A stretch of DNA of 64,000 nt, taken from contig NC_079883.1 of NCBI RefSeq assembly GCF_029227915.1, positions 18,726,001 to 18,790,000 of the forward strand. The letters run 5' to 3'. Both the position numbers and the translations under genes were made by a program. The stretch comes from Hydractinia symbiolongicarpus. Taxonomy: Eukaryota > Cnidaria > Hydrozoa > Anthoathecata > Hydractiniidae. Numbering within the stretch: position 1 is the first letter of the stretch; every line of letters begins with the position of its first letter. This document shows, piece by piece, positions 1 through 12,737 of this stretch. The notes beneath the pieces were generated by a model, which searched no databases, was not told the origin of the DNA, and saw only the letters and a program-made list of their open reading frames with translations.

Positions 1-303
1 TACTTTTTATTCTTCTCTTTTCTTTGTTTTAAAACACTATTTTTGTTGAAAAAAAACGACTGTTGTTTTTAGAAAAAATTTTTCAGGATGTAACTTCAGT
101 AAAAAAATTGTGTTGTTTCTTGACCTGTAATTGAAAATACGCAGGGTTTTTTTTCAATATAAGAAATTTTTAAAATCTTAAAAATGTTAAGAAATGCCCA
201 GCCTCAGTATAACAGGATTTAATTCCTGGAGATCTTCATATTTACATTTTTATACAGTTATTTAATCACATAATTTCAAAACAGCATATATCATGCTATA
301 TCG
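1..303. other. AT-rich noncoding stretch
   Basis: No open frame, repeat boundary or RNA signal that I can support. It leads into the decayed repeat array that follows. Confidence 0.5.
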
Positions 304-740
304 TTTATGTGTGGAAAAATCCATGGGGTCACCCGTCCTTTAATATTACATTTCATTTCGCTTGTGGTTTTACACAAGTCCCTTTTAGTCGACAAACAGA
401 CAAAATACGGATATAAAGACTAATCGTTTAACCCTGAAAAAATTCATGGGGTCGCCCGTCCTTTATATAACACATTTCATTTTGTGCGTGATTTTACACA
501 AGATGCTTTTGGCAGACAAACAGACAAAATATGGCTATTATTAATATAGAGTATAGACTCCTATCCATACAAAAGGGTGTCCAGCGAACAGACAAAATAT
601 GGCTATTATTAATTTATACTAATCGTTTACCAATGGAAAAATTCACAGGGTTGCCAATAATGTATCACATTACATTTCGTGTGGTTTTACACAAGATGCT
701 TTTGACAGACAAACAGACAAAGTGGGTGTTAATAAGCTGC
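304..740 (-). repeat. Decayed minus-strand array of short Helitron-like units
   Basis: About three diverged tandem units. Read on the minus strand, each has a start like TCTTTATATCCG, a GTCTGT-rich segment, a segment resembling CACGAAATG, then AAAGGACGGG, GACCCC and ATGGATTTTTCC. This is the same order of blocks as the short (about 188 bp) Helitron-like family seen at 14206-14394 and 20637-21134. The terminal CTAG has decayed to forms such as ATTAG. The array is older and more mutated than the plus-strand one. Confidence 0.5.
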
Positions 741-1644
741 ATATGCCGTAAAAAGTGCAGGTGTTTTCGAGCAAGTTTGGTGTTTTGAAAAAAAAACTCG
801 AGTATTTGCCCGACAAAAACCTGTATAGACCCGAATAATGCTCCAAAAAGCAAAGAAAAACGGACACTAATAATGATTTAAAAAATTAAAAAATAAACTT
901 ATATAATATAATGGTAGTGAAGTTTTTAAAAGAACTGTTTTCAATAGTTTTCAATAAAATTTACTTGATAAAAAACTTATATATTAACTTTATTAACTTC
1001 TTTATCTTTAAGCGCCTTCTTTCAACTATCGACTGCATGAACGAGGTTGCCGACTTGCCAGAAACGCCGCAAAAACGACGGGGCTGTCGGTCGAGTTCTG
1101 GCAATTTAATAAAAACTTGAAATTTCGCCTGGAGAAACCCGAACTCAACCCGAAACAACATTTTTTAAACATTTATTACCACGTATAATTTATACCTTTA
1201 ATGTCGAGGAATGGTAGTGAAAGACTGTTTTCCATATCATTTATTTCATACCAAAAACCCGAAAAAAATGCCTGTGGCTGCCCTGACATACACAGCGTTT
1301 TCGGCGAGTCGGCACCCTCGTCTGCATGTTACAAGAAATTGCACTTCAGGAAAGCTCCGGGCGAGTTCGTGAAAGTGCGGGTGTTTTTGGCTAATTTAAT
1401 TCGAAAAATTCCCAAATTCGACTCCACATATGCGGGCGTTTGCGGCTTATCGGCAACCACTTCTAAACTCAGCAAAATTTTTTCCCCTTGGCACTAAACT
1501 ATGGCAGCACCTCACAGAAACTTTAAACTAAGTTCACCCAATCTCCCATTTTACAGGATTCCAGTGTTGGAAGGTATGTAATTAGCAAAAGTGGTACATA
1601 TATAGCTAGCTAGCTATTACTTTATTTTTTCCCAGTCAGCATAC
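741..1644. other. Noncoding, moderately GC-rich patches
   Basis: Short open frames occur here on both strands, but none shows a recognisable domain or splice structure. Segments near 1040-1110 and 1270-1470 are richer in CpG than the surroundings and may be remnants of an older insertion. No function can be supported. Confidence 0.4.
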
Positions 1645-1996
1645 ATAGATAGATAGATGTGCATATTTTACATGGCTAGCCTCACAAATATCGAGGGATG
1701 TACCCTGTCTATTATTTCCAGGAGGGGCCATGGCTTAGATGGAGAGTCCTAGAGTATTTAATGCTCATTTTGAGCTACGCAGACCCAATTAGTAGGGCCC
1801 ACGCTCTACTAGATAACTCCCGGCAACATCCAACGGCCCACACAGTGTGCCATCTCCCCAATTTCCCTCACATGGCTTGGGTTAACCCGGGGCTATGGTA
1901 ACATTCACTCGCCCATGTTGAATCGCCGTCAAGAGGAATCGAACCCCGGTCTCCCGCACAGAGTACGAAAGCTATAACCACTAATCTACGGCGCCA
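1645..1996 (-). repeat. tRNA-derived SINE with GATA-type tail
   Basis: On the minus strand the element starts with a tRNA-like head. A-box-like TAGATTAGTGG lies at 1988-1978 and a perfect B box GGTTCGATTCC at 1945-1935, together an internal RNA polymerase III promoter. A tRNA-unrelated body follows, containing CCGGGTTAACCCAAGCC, and the element ends near a short TATC repeat (about 1645-1658). A second copy of the body, lacking the head, lies at 19647-19772. The head resembles tRNAs with a GCGGGAGACCGGGG segment, but I do not see a well-formed cloverleaf, so this is a SINE and not a tRNA gene. Confidence 0.8.
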
Positions 1997-2527
1997 CATG
2001 GCATGGCATAGCTTTGTAAATATTTAAAGATTTATATATCTAGCCTAGATACTTAAAATACTATTCCCTGTTAAGTTAGAAAAATACTGTAGCTACAGGG
2101 AAGTTTTAAAATAAAATATTAATTACCTATAATTCAGTTCAACACCACCAAAATTTAAAAATTCTTCAATGTTAGCTAGCTAGCCAGCTATTTGGAATGT
2201 TCTAGGTGATACCTAGCTCAACTTTTCGGTATGTTCGGTTGGTTCTGGAACGTTTAACAGACAGGAATTCAATATTATTATGTATTTTTTCGTCGTTTTT
2301 TTTAATGCCGATATAGCAGTTCTAGTCTTTCACCAGCAAGAAAATTGGCTTTCTGGCTACCTAAAAAATTGCGACTTTGGGACGGGTCGTAAATGTTAAT
2401 ACTGTATTGTCATTGGTTGAACACTATTAGCCTGTAAACTATGCAATGAACTGAAAAAAGTACACAGTATCTATACTAGGACTAACTACCCGCGGCTTCC
2501 AAGCTCTGTGTTGTCTCTATCTATATA
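1997..2527. other. Spacer before the Helitron-like array
   Basis: AT-rich sequence with short GCTAGC runs and no coding signal. A microsatellite-like TCTCTATCTATATATC segment at its end leads directly into the first array unit. Confidence 0.4.
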
Positions 2528-3406
2528 TCTCTATAATAATACGCCAGTTCCGTGTGTCTGTAACAGGCAAAGTGGATATGTTCATTTTCCTTTAATCTTA
2601 CCGAAATTTTCTTTGAAGTAACCGAAAAATGCATGTCTAATATGCTAAATCTTACGCGACGTCAATAACACCACTTTAACGTCAATATCCTATAATAAAT
2701 TAATGAAGCCGTTACAGTGCACTTAAAACTTTGAGGCCAAATAACTTGGAAACGAGGTGGTGACGTCAATGATTTTTCACTGCGTGGGTAACTAGGGACC
2801 ACCTGGGACCAATTTGGGTAAGTTTCCCAAACCTGGATCCCCGAATCCGTTTCGGAATGGACGGGTTGATGACGTCATCACAAAACCTTCAAATCCCAAT
2901 ATTTCTGCAACCGTTTGTCAAAAGTGCACGTTCCTATACATTTTCTTGATCAGCATTTCAAGATCTATATGATGAATGCAACGGGTGTACGAATTGTGAA
3001 GAATTTTTTTTTGGAACTAATGATAGGGACTTTGCTGACGTCAGCAAAATTTTAAAGCTCTTAAATCTCCTTAGACGTTTGTCAAAAACATAGGATGCTA
3101 TACATATTCTTGATCAACGTTTCAAGATCTATACGATGAAGGCAACAGGTATACAAATTTCTAAAAAAAGTTTTTGGGGTTTGACTGGCCATTGCTGACG
3201 TCAGCAAAATTTTAAAACCGTTATATCTCATTAACCGCTCATCAAAAGCACATGATCATATACATTTTCTTGATCAGCAGTTTAAGCTCTACACAATAGA
3301 GGCAACGTGGAAACACAGTTCTAATTTTTTTTTGTGGATGGGTTGCCGACGTCATCAAAATTTTTATTCTGCCTCAGTGGATTTTTCCACGGGCTTTATC
3401 GACTAG
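2528..3406 (+). mobile_element. Helitron-like unit 1 (family A, 879 bp)
   Basis: The unit begins TCTCTATAATAATACGCC directly after an A, as Helitrons do when they insert between A and T. It ends with hairpin GTGGA-TTTT-TCCAC followed by GGGCTTTATCGA and CTAG. Inside are about three imperfect repeats of roughly 150 bp (around 2880-3340), each with a 'TTCTTGATCAGC..TTCAAG' block and a GCTGACGTCAGC or GATGACGTCATC palindrome. No coding capacity: a nonautonomous element. Confidence 0.75.
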
Positions 3407-3958
3407 TCTCTATAATAATACGCCAGTTCTGTCTGTCTGTGACTTTTGCAAAGTGGATAAAATTTCTTTGATAAAGTCTATAAAACATCGTCTATAAATT
3501 TGTTCTGTAAATTACCAAACTTTGACGTTAAAGCAATATTGACGTCAAAGGAAAGTATATTAAGATTAGTGAAGCCATTGCATTGCACTTTTAAATTTAA
3601 GGCTAAATAACTTGGAAACGGGTGGAAATAACTGACGTCATCTCCTGCGTAGGTAACTAGGGACCACCTTTGACCAATTTGGGTAAGTTTCCCAAACCTG
3701 GGTCCCTGAATCCGTTTCGGGAATGGACGGGTTGATGACGTCATCAAAAAATCTTCAAACCCTAATATCTCTGCAACCGTTTGTCAAAAATACACGATCC
3801 TATACATTTTCTTGATCGGCGTTTCAAGATCTATACGATGAAGGCAACAGGCATACACATTTCTGAAAAAAAAAGTTTTGTGTTCTGACATGATTCTGCC
3901 GGTCATTTTTCTCTGTTATCCTGCCTAAGTGGATTTTTCCACGGGCCTTATCGACTAG
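3407..3958 (+). mobile_element. Helitron-like unit 2 (family A short, 552 bp)
   Basis: Starts TC immediately after the CTAG of unit 1 and ends with the same hairpin and CTAG (3955-3958). It has the 'GACTTTTGCAAAGTGG' leader variant and only one copy of the internal repeat of about 150 bp. It shares the conserved block TTTGGGTAAGTTTCCCAAAC, which can itself fold. Confidence 0.75.
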
Positions 3959-6900
3959 TCTATATAATAATACGCCAGTTCCGTGTCTCTGTGACAGGCA
4001 AAGTTGATATCGCCATTTTCCTTTGATGTTGCCGAAATTCTCCTTGAAGTCGCCGAAAAAATTATGTCTTCTTTGTCGTGAAAAGCTGCGAGTTTTATGT
4101 GGTTTGTTAAATGAAGTTCTAGCACAAAGTAACGGAAATTGTGTTTGCAAAAAAGATGGCTGTTCTTTTTAAGCAATTTCTACTCTTTCCTTAAAAATAA
4201 ATCTTTACAAAAGCATTTAAAAAGGGGCATGGAATATAAATGAAGTATAGAAAGGTTTCTGTAAGGTTTGTTTATCTTTTTTTCAGTTTTGATGATATTG
4301 TTGATGCGAGACATGTTTGTTAGCTAGCATCATAAAACCAACCACACCAACAACAACCTAATAGCTAGCTAGCTCGGACTTTATAAATATGTAGCCATGT
4401 TCTTTATACCTAGCTAAGTCTCCAGTTTATATTCAACTGACCAGCTATTAGCTGCTGTAGCTAGCTTATGTTTGCTTCAGTTGTATGTTGCTTTTTACAT
4501 GTAGCTAAGCTAGCTACCATAGTGTTATCTTAGTGGTCTTTGCTAAGAATGTGACTGTAACTTATTTCATTTGACATTTTAAGCTTAAATTAACAAGCCA
4601 CAACAACTTTTAAAAAAGTATTACATAATATTTAAGAAGAGTTTAAGGACTGTTTTTAAGCAAATAATGTATTTTTCACATTTTGTGTATGCAAATAATG
4701 TATTTTTCACATTTTATGTAACTAAACTTATATACATCGGTTACATGGAATATGACTAAACGATATTTATTTAACATGTAGTAGTTCTTGTACCTTAAGT
4801 GTAGTGATTTTTGTTGTTCTAGATGTTCTGACTAAAATGTCTTTGTTTATGACATTTTGTCTTATTAAGAAAAGTTTCAACTTTTTTGAGGGAGTACAAC
4901 ACCAAAAAAACTTGTGTTTTTTTTTATATTTTGTATAAATTCTTACTGGGCAGGACAACATACCGAAATGACTGATCCCTCTCTATTTATAAATTTGATG
5001 CGTTCCAAATCGCAGTTTTTTGAAATTTTGAGTAATATTTAATGAGTACAAGATACAAATACTGATTTTTGTTGAATCAGAAGTATTTCCTAGAACCATT
5101 CTTTTTTTACACTTTTGTGGAGAAAAAGTGTATGCAATATCATCAGAATAACTGATTTTGTTGCAAACTGTTTTTCTTTTTCACATTTTGGATTGAAATA
5201 TTGTTATAAAGGACATATATCAATAGACATATATATACCAAAATAATTAAATTCTGCAAACTTTGATTTTGTCGTTCACCTCTCATCTTTTATATTTTGA
5301 TTAAACTTTTGAGGAAAATCATAGGAATTATTTAGAATATGTATTTTGTGTTGGAAATTTAGTGCAAAAATTGACGTAAAATGAACTGTTAAATTGATTG
5401 TTGTTGTTTTAACATGAATTATGACTCAAACTTTGTTTTTGCATTTCTAATTTGACTAATTAGCCTAAAAATTTGCCAATTGGGTTTACACTCTGTTCTT
5501 TTTTATATATATTTTATGTAAACATAGAAGTACACAAGTAAAGTTAGAAGCCACAAGAAGTTAATTCGAAAGTGAAGAGTGGAGCTAGAAGTAGTAAAGA
5601 AAAGTTAGAAGTAGAAAATGAAAGCTTGGGTTTAAAGTAGATTTGGATTCACAAATAGTAAGAACTTTTTAGATATTTTTAGACGTTATGTTTTTATGTC
5701 GCTAGAGTTACGTGTCAGGCAGACTTGCATTTGCCAGGAAAAAGTCACTTAAGAGCTTCAAATTCTTTATATTTTACCGCGTTTTTTTTTTACACTTTTT
5801 TGCCTAATTAATGTTATCAAACAAATGTGCTAGCGAAACTTTTGGTTTGTTGAACTTACTGCAAATGTCATAATTTTTATATTGCCATTGTTTCTCTTTA
5901 TATGTGTTTTACTAAGCATAAATAGCTAGCTGGCGTCTTCCCAGTTTAACTATATTTAACTGGGTATCTGTCTTATCTAATGTTACCTTCAAGCTCCATA
6001 TCTAAACCTAGCTAGCTAACTGATGATTAATGTTGTTATTCCTCTTTTAGCTATTTATATCCACCTTAGTAGTCAAACTTAGGGATCTTATTTGAGCACG
6101 AATTATGATGTAACAAGCCACAAAATCTTTCAAAGACTTATTGAACTTTTAGGGTAGTGTGAGGAAAAATTTTACTTTAAGAGGAATGATTTTGTAAAAC
6201 TAAAGTGTGTGCGTTAATTGGAGTAAGTTTTATTGTTTTGTTGTTGACATCCTGTTAAACTTCTGTAAGCTCGCATGTAAATTACAAGGTTATATATTTT
6301 TACAAGGGTAGTGGTTGATATTTTTACAAAGTTTGTTGACATTTTTTGGGAAATTTACCTGGGTTTTTTACATTTGTGGTTAAAATTTCTCAGCAGAGAA
6401 TAGTATGGTTGCCGATTATATTGTTTGTGTTGCAAACTTCTGTTTTTTAAATGTTGTGTAAACTTTTGTGGAAAAAGACCACATGCAAAATACTGAAAGA
6501 ACAAATTTTTGTACAATTAGAGTGTCAGCTGAAGTTGGATTTTTTTTATATTTTGTTTTATAAACTTTTTTTAAGCTTTAAACTAACTTTTTTTGTTCAT
6601 ATTTTGATTTGCTCCTCATAAACCTTTGTGTTCTACATTTATTGTAAACTTTTGTGAGGAAGGACCATATATATATATACAATGTTTTCAAAATAATGAT
6701 TTTTGTTGATTTGAAATTTACTCCTTGCTCATTGCTTTTTCGACATTTCAGTTTAAAATGTTTGGTAAAGTCAGTACGGATCATGAGACAAAAAAATTGT
6801 TTTGTTAACCGGTTAATTTTTACATTTTGTGCATATTTTTGCGGGAGAGGATGGTATGCAACCGAATAAATGATTTTTCAAAGTTTAACTTTTTGTTTTT

Positions 6901-7476
6901 TGGTGTTTTGGGTTTGTTTAAGTTTGGCTTTTTTATGTTGTTCAGGTTGTATTGTTGTATAAGCATTTAGGGAAAAGACAATGTTTAAAATGCATAAAGA
7001 ACTTATTTCATAGATCTGTGCTTACTGTTGCAAGCCTTTCTTTTCGACATTTCAGATTCAAATTTTGAAGGTTTTCAACATAATCACATAATACGATGTA
7101 TACATATTTGAGATGTGTTATTTCTGACATTATTATTATTGTTGTCGTAACTGTCTGGGTTGTGACTGTCAATGTTGTAACTTTCTACTAACTAGATTTT
7201 ACACCTTGCACGCCGTTGTTTTTCATATTTTGTCTGACGTTTTGTTGGGAGGATTTCATGCAATTTGACATTTGATATTTTGTGTTAGATTTTAAGAACA
7301 TTTTTGTTAAATTATGACTTATATACTTTCTTTTTATGCATTTTCAGATTATTTTTTTTAGTAAAAGGCATATTCAATATACTGAAATATTTGCTGATGT
7401 CATCAAAATTCAAATGACAGAACTTTTCAATTGTTTTTCTGCCTAAGTGGATTTTTCCACGGGCCTAATCTACTAG
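3959..7476 (+). mobile_element. Giant Helitron-like unit 3 (3518 bp)
   Basis: Its start (TCTATATAATAATACG) and end (hairpin plus CTAG at 7473-7476) match the family, but the interior is unrelated AT-rich DNA. Most of that interior is shared with unit 6: about 4190-4700 matches 9180-9660, and about 4700-5380 plus 6590-7430 matches 11030-11700 plus 11890-12690. Unit 3 has about 1.2 kb of private sequence (about 5380-6590). No open frame is recognisable, so the unit looks like a nonautonomous element that captured noncoding sequence. Confidence 0.7.
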
Positions 7477-8204
7477 TATCAATAATAATACGCCAGTTCT
7501 GTCTGTCTGTGATTTTTGCAAAGTGGATAAACCTTCTTTGATAAAGTCTATAAAACATCGTCAATAAATTTGTTCTGTAAATTACCAAGCTTTGACGTTA
7601 AAGTAATATTGACGTCAAACGAAAGTATATTAAAATTAGTGAAGCCATTGCATTGCACTTTTAAATTTGAGGCTAAATAACTTGGAAACGGGTGGAAATA
7701 ACTGACGTCATCTCCTGCGTAGGTAACTAGAGACCACCTGGGACCAATTTGGGTAAGTTTCCCAAACCTGGGTCCCCGAATCCGTTTCGGAATAGACGGG
7801 TTGATGACGTCACCAAAAAACCTTCAACCCTAATATCTCTGCAACTGTTTGTCAAAAACACGCGATCCTATACATTATCTTGATCAGCGTTTCAAGACCT
7901 ATACAATGAAGGCAGCAGGTATACAAATTTCTAAAAAAAAATTTTTGGGCGGTTGACTGGCCATTGCTGACGTCAGCAAAATTTTAAAACCCTTATATCT
8001 CATTAAACGCTTATCAAAAAGACATGATCATATACATTTTCTTGGTCAGCGTTTAAATCTCTGCACAGTACAGGCAACGAATAAATTAAATTTTGCCAAA
8101 AAATTTTGTAATTGCACTGCTGACGTCAGCAAAAAATCTAAAACAACCTATTTTTCCATTGTCCTTCTACCTAAGTGGATTTTTCCACGGGCCTTATCGA
8201 CTAG
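7477..8204 (+). mobile_element. Helitron-like unit 4 (family A, 728 bp)
   Basis: Bounded by CTAG at 7473-7476 and at 8201-8204. The start is slightly degenerate (TATCAATAATAATACG). It carries two internal repeats with TGACGTCA palindromes and the 'GATTTTTGCAAAGTGG' leader variant. Confidence 0.75.
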
Positions 8205-8942
8205 TCTATATAATAATACGCTAAGTGTGTCTGTGTGTCTGTGACAGGCAAAGTGGATGTCTTCATTTTCCTTTGATGTTGCCGAAAAATGCAACTCTAA
8301 TATGTCAAATTTTCTGACGTTACAGCGCGACGAAAATAACACTACTTTAACGTCAATATCCTATATTAAATTAATGAAGCCATCACAGTGCACCTAAAAC
8401 TTTGAGGCCAAATAACTAGGAAACGAGGTGGTGACGTCAATGATTTTTCACCGCGTGGGTAACTAGGGACCACCTAGGACCAATTTGGGTTATTTTCCCA
8501 AACCTGGGTCCCTGAATCCGTTTCGGAATGGACGGGTTGATGACGTCATCAAAAAATCTTCAAACCTTAATATCTCTGAAACTGTTTGTCAAAAGTACAT
8601 AATCCTATACATTTTCTTGATCAGCTTTTCAAGATCTATACAATGAAGACATTAGCTATATATAATTCTGGAAAAAAATTTTATGTGTGATTGCGGGTCT
8701 TTGCTGACATCAGCCAAATTTTCAAACCCTTATATTTCTTTATACGTTCGTCGAAAACCCATGATCCTATACATTTTTCTCATGAAGGTTTTAGCCTCTA
8801 CACATTACAGGCAACCAATAAACTAAACTTCGCTAATTCTTTTTTGTATCTGCACTGCTGACGTCAGCAAAAAGTCTAAAATAATCAATTTTTACATTGT
8901 CCTTCTGCCTAAGTGGATTTTTCCACGGGCTTTATCGACTAG
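8205..8942 (+). mobile_element. Helitron-like unit 5 (family A, 738 bp)
   Basis: Starts TCTATATAATAATACG and ends with hairpin and CTAG at 8939-8942. It has the 'GACAGGCAAAGTGG' leader variant shared with units 6 and 7. Perfect TGACGTCA sites occur near 8431, 8540 and 8858. Confidence 0.75.
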
Positions 8943-9661
8943 TCTATATAATAATACGCTAAGTGTGTCCGTGTGTCTGTGACAGGCAAAGTTGATATCG
9001 TCATTTTCCTTTGATGTTGCCGAAAAAAATCTTTGATGTTGCCGAAAAAAATATGTCTTCTTTGTTGTGATAAGCCGCGAGTTTTGTGTGGTTTGTTAAA
9101 TGAAGTTCTAGCACAAAGTAACGGAAATTGTGTTTGCAAAAAAGATGGCTGTCCTTTTTAAGCATTTGTCTTCCCTTGCCTTCAAAATAAATCTTTACAA
9201 AAGCATTTAAAAAGGGGCATGGTATATAAATGAAGTATAGAAAGGTTTCTGTAAGGTTTGTTTATGTTTTTTGAAGTTTTGATGATATTATTGATGCGAG
9301 ACATGTTTGTTAGCTAGCATCAACCACACCACCAACAACTAGCTAGGTAGCTAGGAATTTATAAATATGTAGCCATGTTCTTTATACCTAGCTAAGTCTC
9401 CAGTTTATATTTAAGTGACCAAATATTAGCTGCTGTAGCTACCTTATGTTAGCTTCAGTTTTATGTTGCTTTTTACATGTAAGCTAATCTTAGTGGTCTT
9501 TGCTAAGAATGTGACTGTAACTTATTTTAATTGACATTTTAAGCTTAAATTAACAAGCCACAACAACTTTTAAAAAAGTATTACATATTATTTAAGAAGA
9601 GTTTAAGGACTGTTTTTAAGCAAATAATGTATTTTTCACAATTTGTGTATGCAAATAATGT

Positions 9662-11026
9662 TTAATTGCTATGGTTCTGAAGCAACAACATGAAAGCAAA
9701 CAACAACAATGACAGATAATGTTAGAAGTATATTTCTCTTGTTTCATGTCATAACTACACTTGAGTTTGGGGAAAGGGGGGGATGTCAGGTTTGGTATCA
9801 GGGGGGCCCAAACCAGATGCGTGTGTTTCCATCCTTACCCTTAGTAAGACGTATCTCGTGGAAACGTCTGCGTATCTCGTGGAAACGCTAACTCAGCAAC
9901 TCGCTTGGAAATTGCCTATATCTGAGCGACTCACTTGGAAATCGCCTACACCTCAGCAACTCGCTTGGAAATTGCCTACATCTGAGCGACTTACTTGGAA
10001 ATCGCCTACACCTCAGCAACTCGCTTGGAAATTGCCTACCTCTCCGCGACTCACTTGGAAATCGCCTACACCTCAGCAACTCGCTTGGAAATTGCCTACA
10101 TCTCCGCGACTCACTTGGAAATCGGCTACACCTCAGCAACTCGCTTGGAAATTGCCTACTACCTGCTATGGCGTATCTCGTGGAAACGCACCTCATTTGT
10201 TAGGGAAACAAACGCATCTTCATCCCATTTGGCTGACGAAGGACGCCCGACATCCCCACCAGCGCGGGTCAACAGTGCTTCTACCTCTGGACAAAAAACT
10301 TGGCAATCGCAAGTATACAAATTTGGATCACCAAGAAAACCTTGAGGCAAGAGCACTGGTGTAAGCGAGCGCGCGTCTTTGATGCCAATTGATCCCTCCA
10401 TCTTGCGTTGTAGATCATTGCGTGTTGTAGTTCGTAGTATCGTTGCGTGTTATAGTTCGTTGTAGAAGACCCTCTGGGGCTACATCAATTGGTATCGTAT
10501 GCACTCGTCATGTGTCGGATGATGGTCCGGTTATCGAGTTAACATAAGGGTCGTGGTTGATTATAGAATTAGTTAATATGGTGACAGTTGTGGACATTGA
10601 TGCCAGTACATGAAGTGATTGATGTACATAAAAGAAAAAGAAAAATTATATAATAACAGGGTGGGTGGGTGGGCCGGCAAACCAAACTATTAGCAAAATG
10701 TGATGATGGAAACTAGTTGACTTCAGCTGCTCCCATTTTATAGGTAGGCAAGGCAATCTTAGGGGCCTGGATCTACAACAGTGTTGGTTAGTTACCTTGG
10801 GGGCCCCTAGTGTTCATGCCTTATGACCACCCTTTTCACTAGTCTACCATTCTAGATTTGGAATAACATTGAGTTTCTAAAGTATATCCTTCAATGATGC
10901 TAGTAGCCATCTTTGTTGACACTTAAATACTGAATGCAATCAAAGCCAAGCCTCTCAACAAGGTATAAGTACTTACTTTAGGAACCGCAATTAACATGTG
11001 GTGAACTGTTGGTCCACCACCATATT
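9662..11026. mobile_element. GC-richer insert inside unit 6
   Basis: Unit 3 reads directly across this point, while unit 6 carries about 1365 extra bases. The insert is visibly richer in G and C than its host. It contains three copies of GCGTATCTCGTGGAAACG, a 60-bp minisatellite, and direct repeats near 10420-10460 (TTGCGTGTTGTAGTTCGT and a variant). No clear terminal repeats or target duplication can be read at the junctions, so its class is unknown. The open frames across it are caused by the repeat period. Confidence 0.5.
9893..10160 (+). repeat. 60-bp minisatellite
   Basis: About 4.5 copies of a 60-bp unit made of two related 30-bp halves, with cores CAACTCGCTTGGAAATTGCC and CGACTCACTTGGAAATCGCC. 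Because 60 is divisible by three, several frames stay open through it. One plus-strand frame (from 9783) would encode a 20-residue repeat rich in W, K and P. I consider this incidental. Confidence 0.8.
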
Positions 11027-12737
11027 TTTCACATTTTGTGTAACTAAACTTATATACATCGGTTACATGCAATATGACGAAACAATTTTTATTTAACATG
11101 TAGTAATTCTGGTACCTTAAGTGTAGTGATTTTTGTTGTTCTAGATGTTCTGACTAAAATGTTTTTGTTTATGGCATTTTGTCTCAATTAAGAAAAGTTT
11201 CAACTTTTTTGAGGGAGTACAACACCGAAAAAACTTGTGTTTTTTTTATATTTTGTATAAATTCTTACCGGGCAGGACTCTGTACAACATACCGAAATGA
11301 CTGATCCCTCTCTATTTATAAATTTGATGCGTTCCAAATCACAGTTTTTTGAAATTTTGGGTAATATTTAATGAGTACAAGATGCAAATACTGATTTTTG
11401 TTGAATCTGAAGTATTTCCTACAACCATTCTTTTTTTACACTTTTGTGGAGAAAAAGTGTATGCAATATCATCAGAATAACTGATTTTGTTGCAAACTGT
11501 TTTTCTTTTTCACATTTTGGATTGAAATATTGTTATAAAGGGCATATATCAATAGACATATATATACCAAAATAATTAAATTCTGCAAACTTTGATTTTG
11601 TCGTTCACCTCTCATCTTTTATATTTTGATTAAACTTTTGAGGAAAACCACAGGAATTATTTAGAATTTGTATTTTGTGTTGCAAATTTAGTGCAAAAAT
11701 TTAACTGTTGTGAGGGAGGACCATAAGCAATTATATATACTAAAAATAATAATTTGATTTTCTACAAGTTGTATTTTTGTATGCACTTAAATGACTGCTT
11801 TTTCTGAGTTGAATTTGATGGGTTTCATATTAATTTTGTGGAAGATTTTATGGCTGAAGACAATATAGAACATGCCAATTGAACTGATTTTTGTTCATAT
11901 TTTCATTTGCTCCTCATAAACCTTTGTGTTCTACATTTATTGTAAACTTTTGTGAGGAAGGACCATATATATACACAATGTTTTCAAAATAATGATTTTT
12001 GTTGACTTAAAATTTACTCCTTGCTCATTGCTTTTTCGACATTTCAGGTTAAAATGTTTGGTAAAGTCAGTACGGATCATTAGACAAAAAATTGTTTTGT
12101 TAACCGGTTAATTTTTACATTTTGTGCATATTTTTGCGGGAGAGGATGGTATGCAACCGAATAAATGATTTTTCAAAGTTTAACTTTTTGTTTTTAGGTG
12201 TTTTGTGTTTGTTTAAGTTTGGCTTTTTGATATTGTTCAGGTTGTATTGTTGTATAAGCATTTAGGGAAAAGATCTGTGCTTACTGTTGCAAGCCTTTCT
12301 TTTCGACACTTCAGATTAAAATATTGAAGGTTTTCAACATAATCACATAATAAGATCTATACATATTTGAGATATGTGTTATTTCTGACATTATTATTAT
12401 TGTTGTCGTAACTGTCTGGGTTGTGACTGTCAATGTTGTAACTTTCTACTAACTAGATTTTACACCTTGCACGCCGTTGTTTTTCATATTTTGTCTGAAG
12501 TTTTGTTGGGAGGATTTCATTCGATTTGACATTTGATATTTTGTGTTAGATTTTAAGAACTTTTTTGTTAAATTATGACTTATATACTTTCTTTTTATGC
12601 ATTTTCAGATTATTTTTTTTAGTAAAAGGCATATTCAATATACTGAAATATTTGCTGATGTCATCAAAATTCAAATGACAGAACTTTTCAATTGTTTTTC
12701 TGCCTAAGTGGATTTTTCCACGGGCCTAATCGACTAG

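Larger units (their letters stand above)
8943..12737 (+). mobile_element. Giant Helitron-like unit 6 (3795 bp)
   Basis: Family termini: TC start directly after CTAG, and hairpin plus CTAG at 12734-12737. The interior is a diverged copy of that of unit 3, with two differences. It contains a GC-richer insert of about 1.36 kb at about 9662-11026 that is absent from unit 3. At about 11703-11890 it has 190 bp of private sequence where unit 3 has 1.2 kb. No recognisable protein is encoded. Confidence 0.7.

Noticed and set aside
1935-1996. A possible tRNA gene
   Set aside because: A and B boxes are good, but the acceptor and anticodon stems do not pair properly and the sequence continues into a SINE body.
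3478-4176. Several minus-strand frames of 70-110 codons inside the Helitron-like units
   Set aside because: They recur as imperfect copies across units with changing stops and frames, and show no conservation as protein.
9783-10364. 193-codon frame with a 20-residue repeat
   Set aside because: The 60-bp minisatellite keeps several frames open on both strands. No start context, domain or splice signal favours this one.
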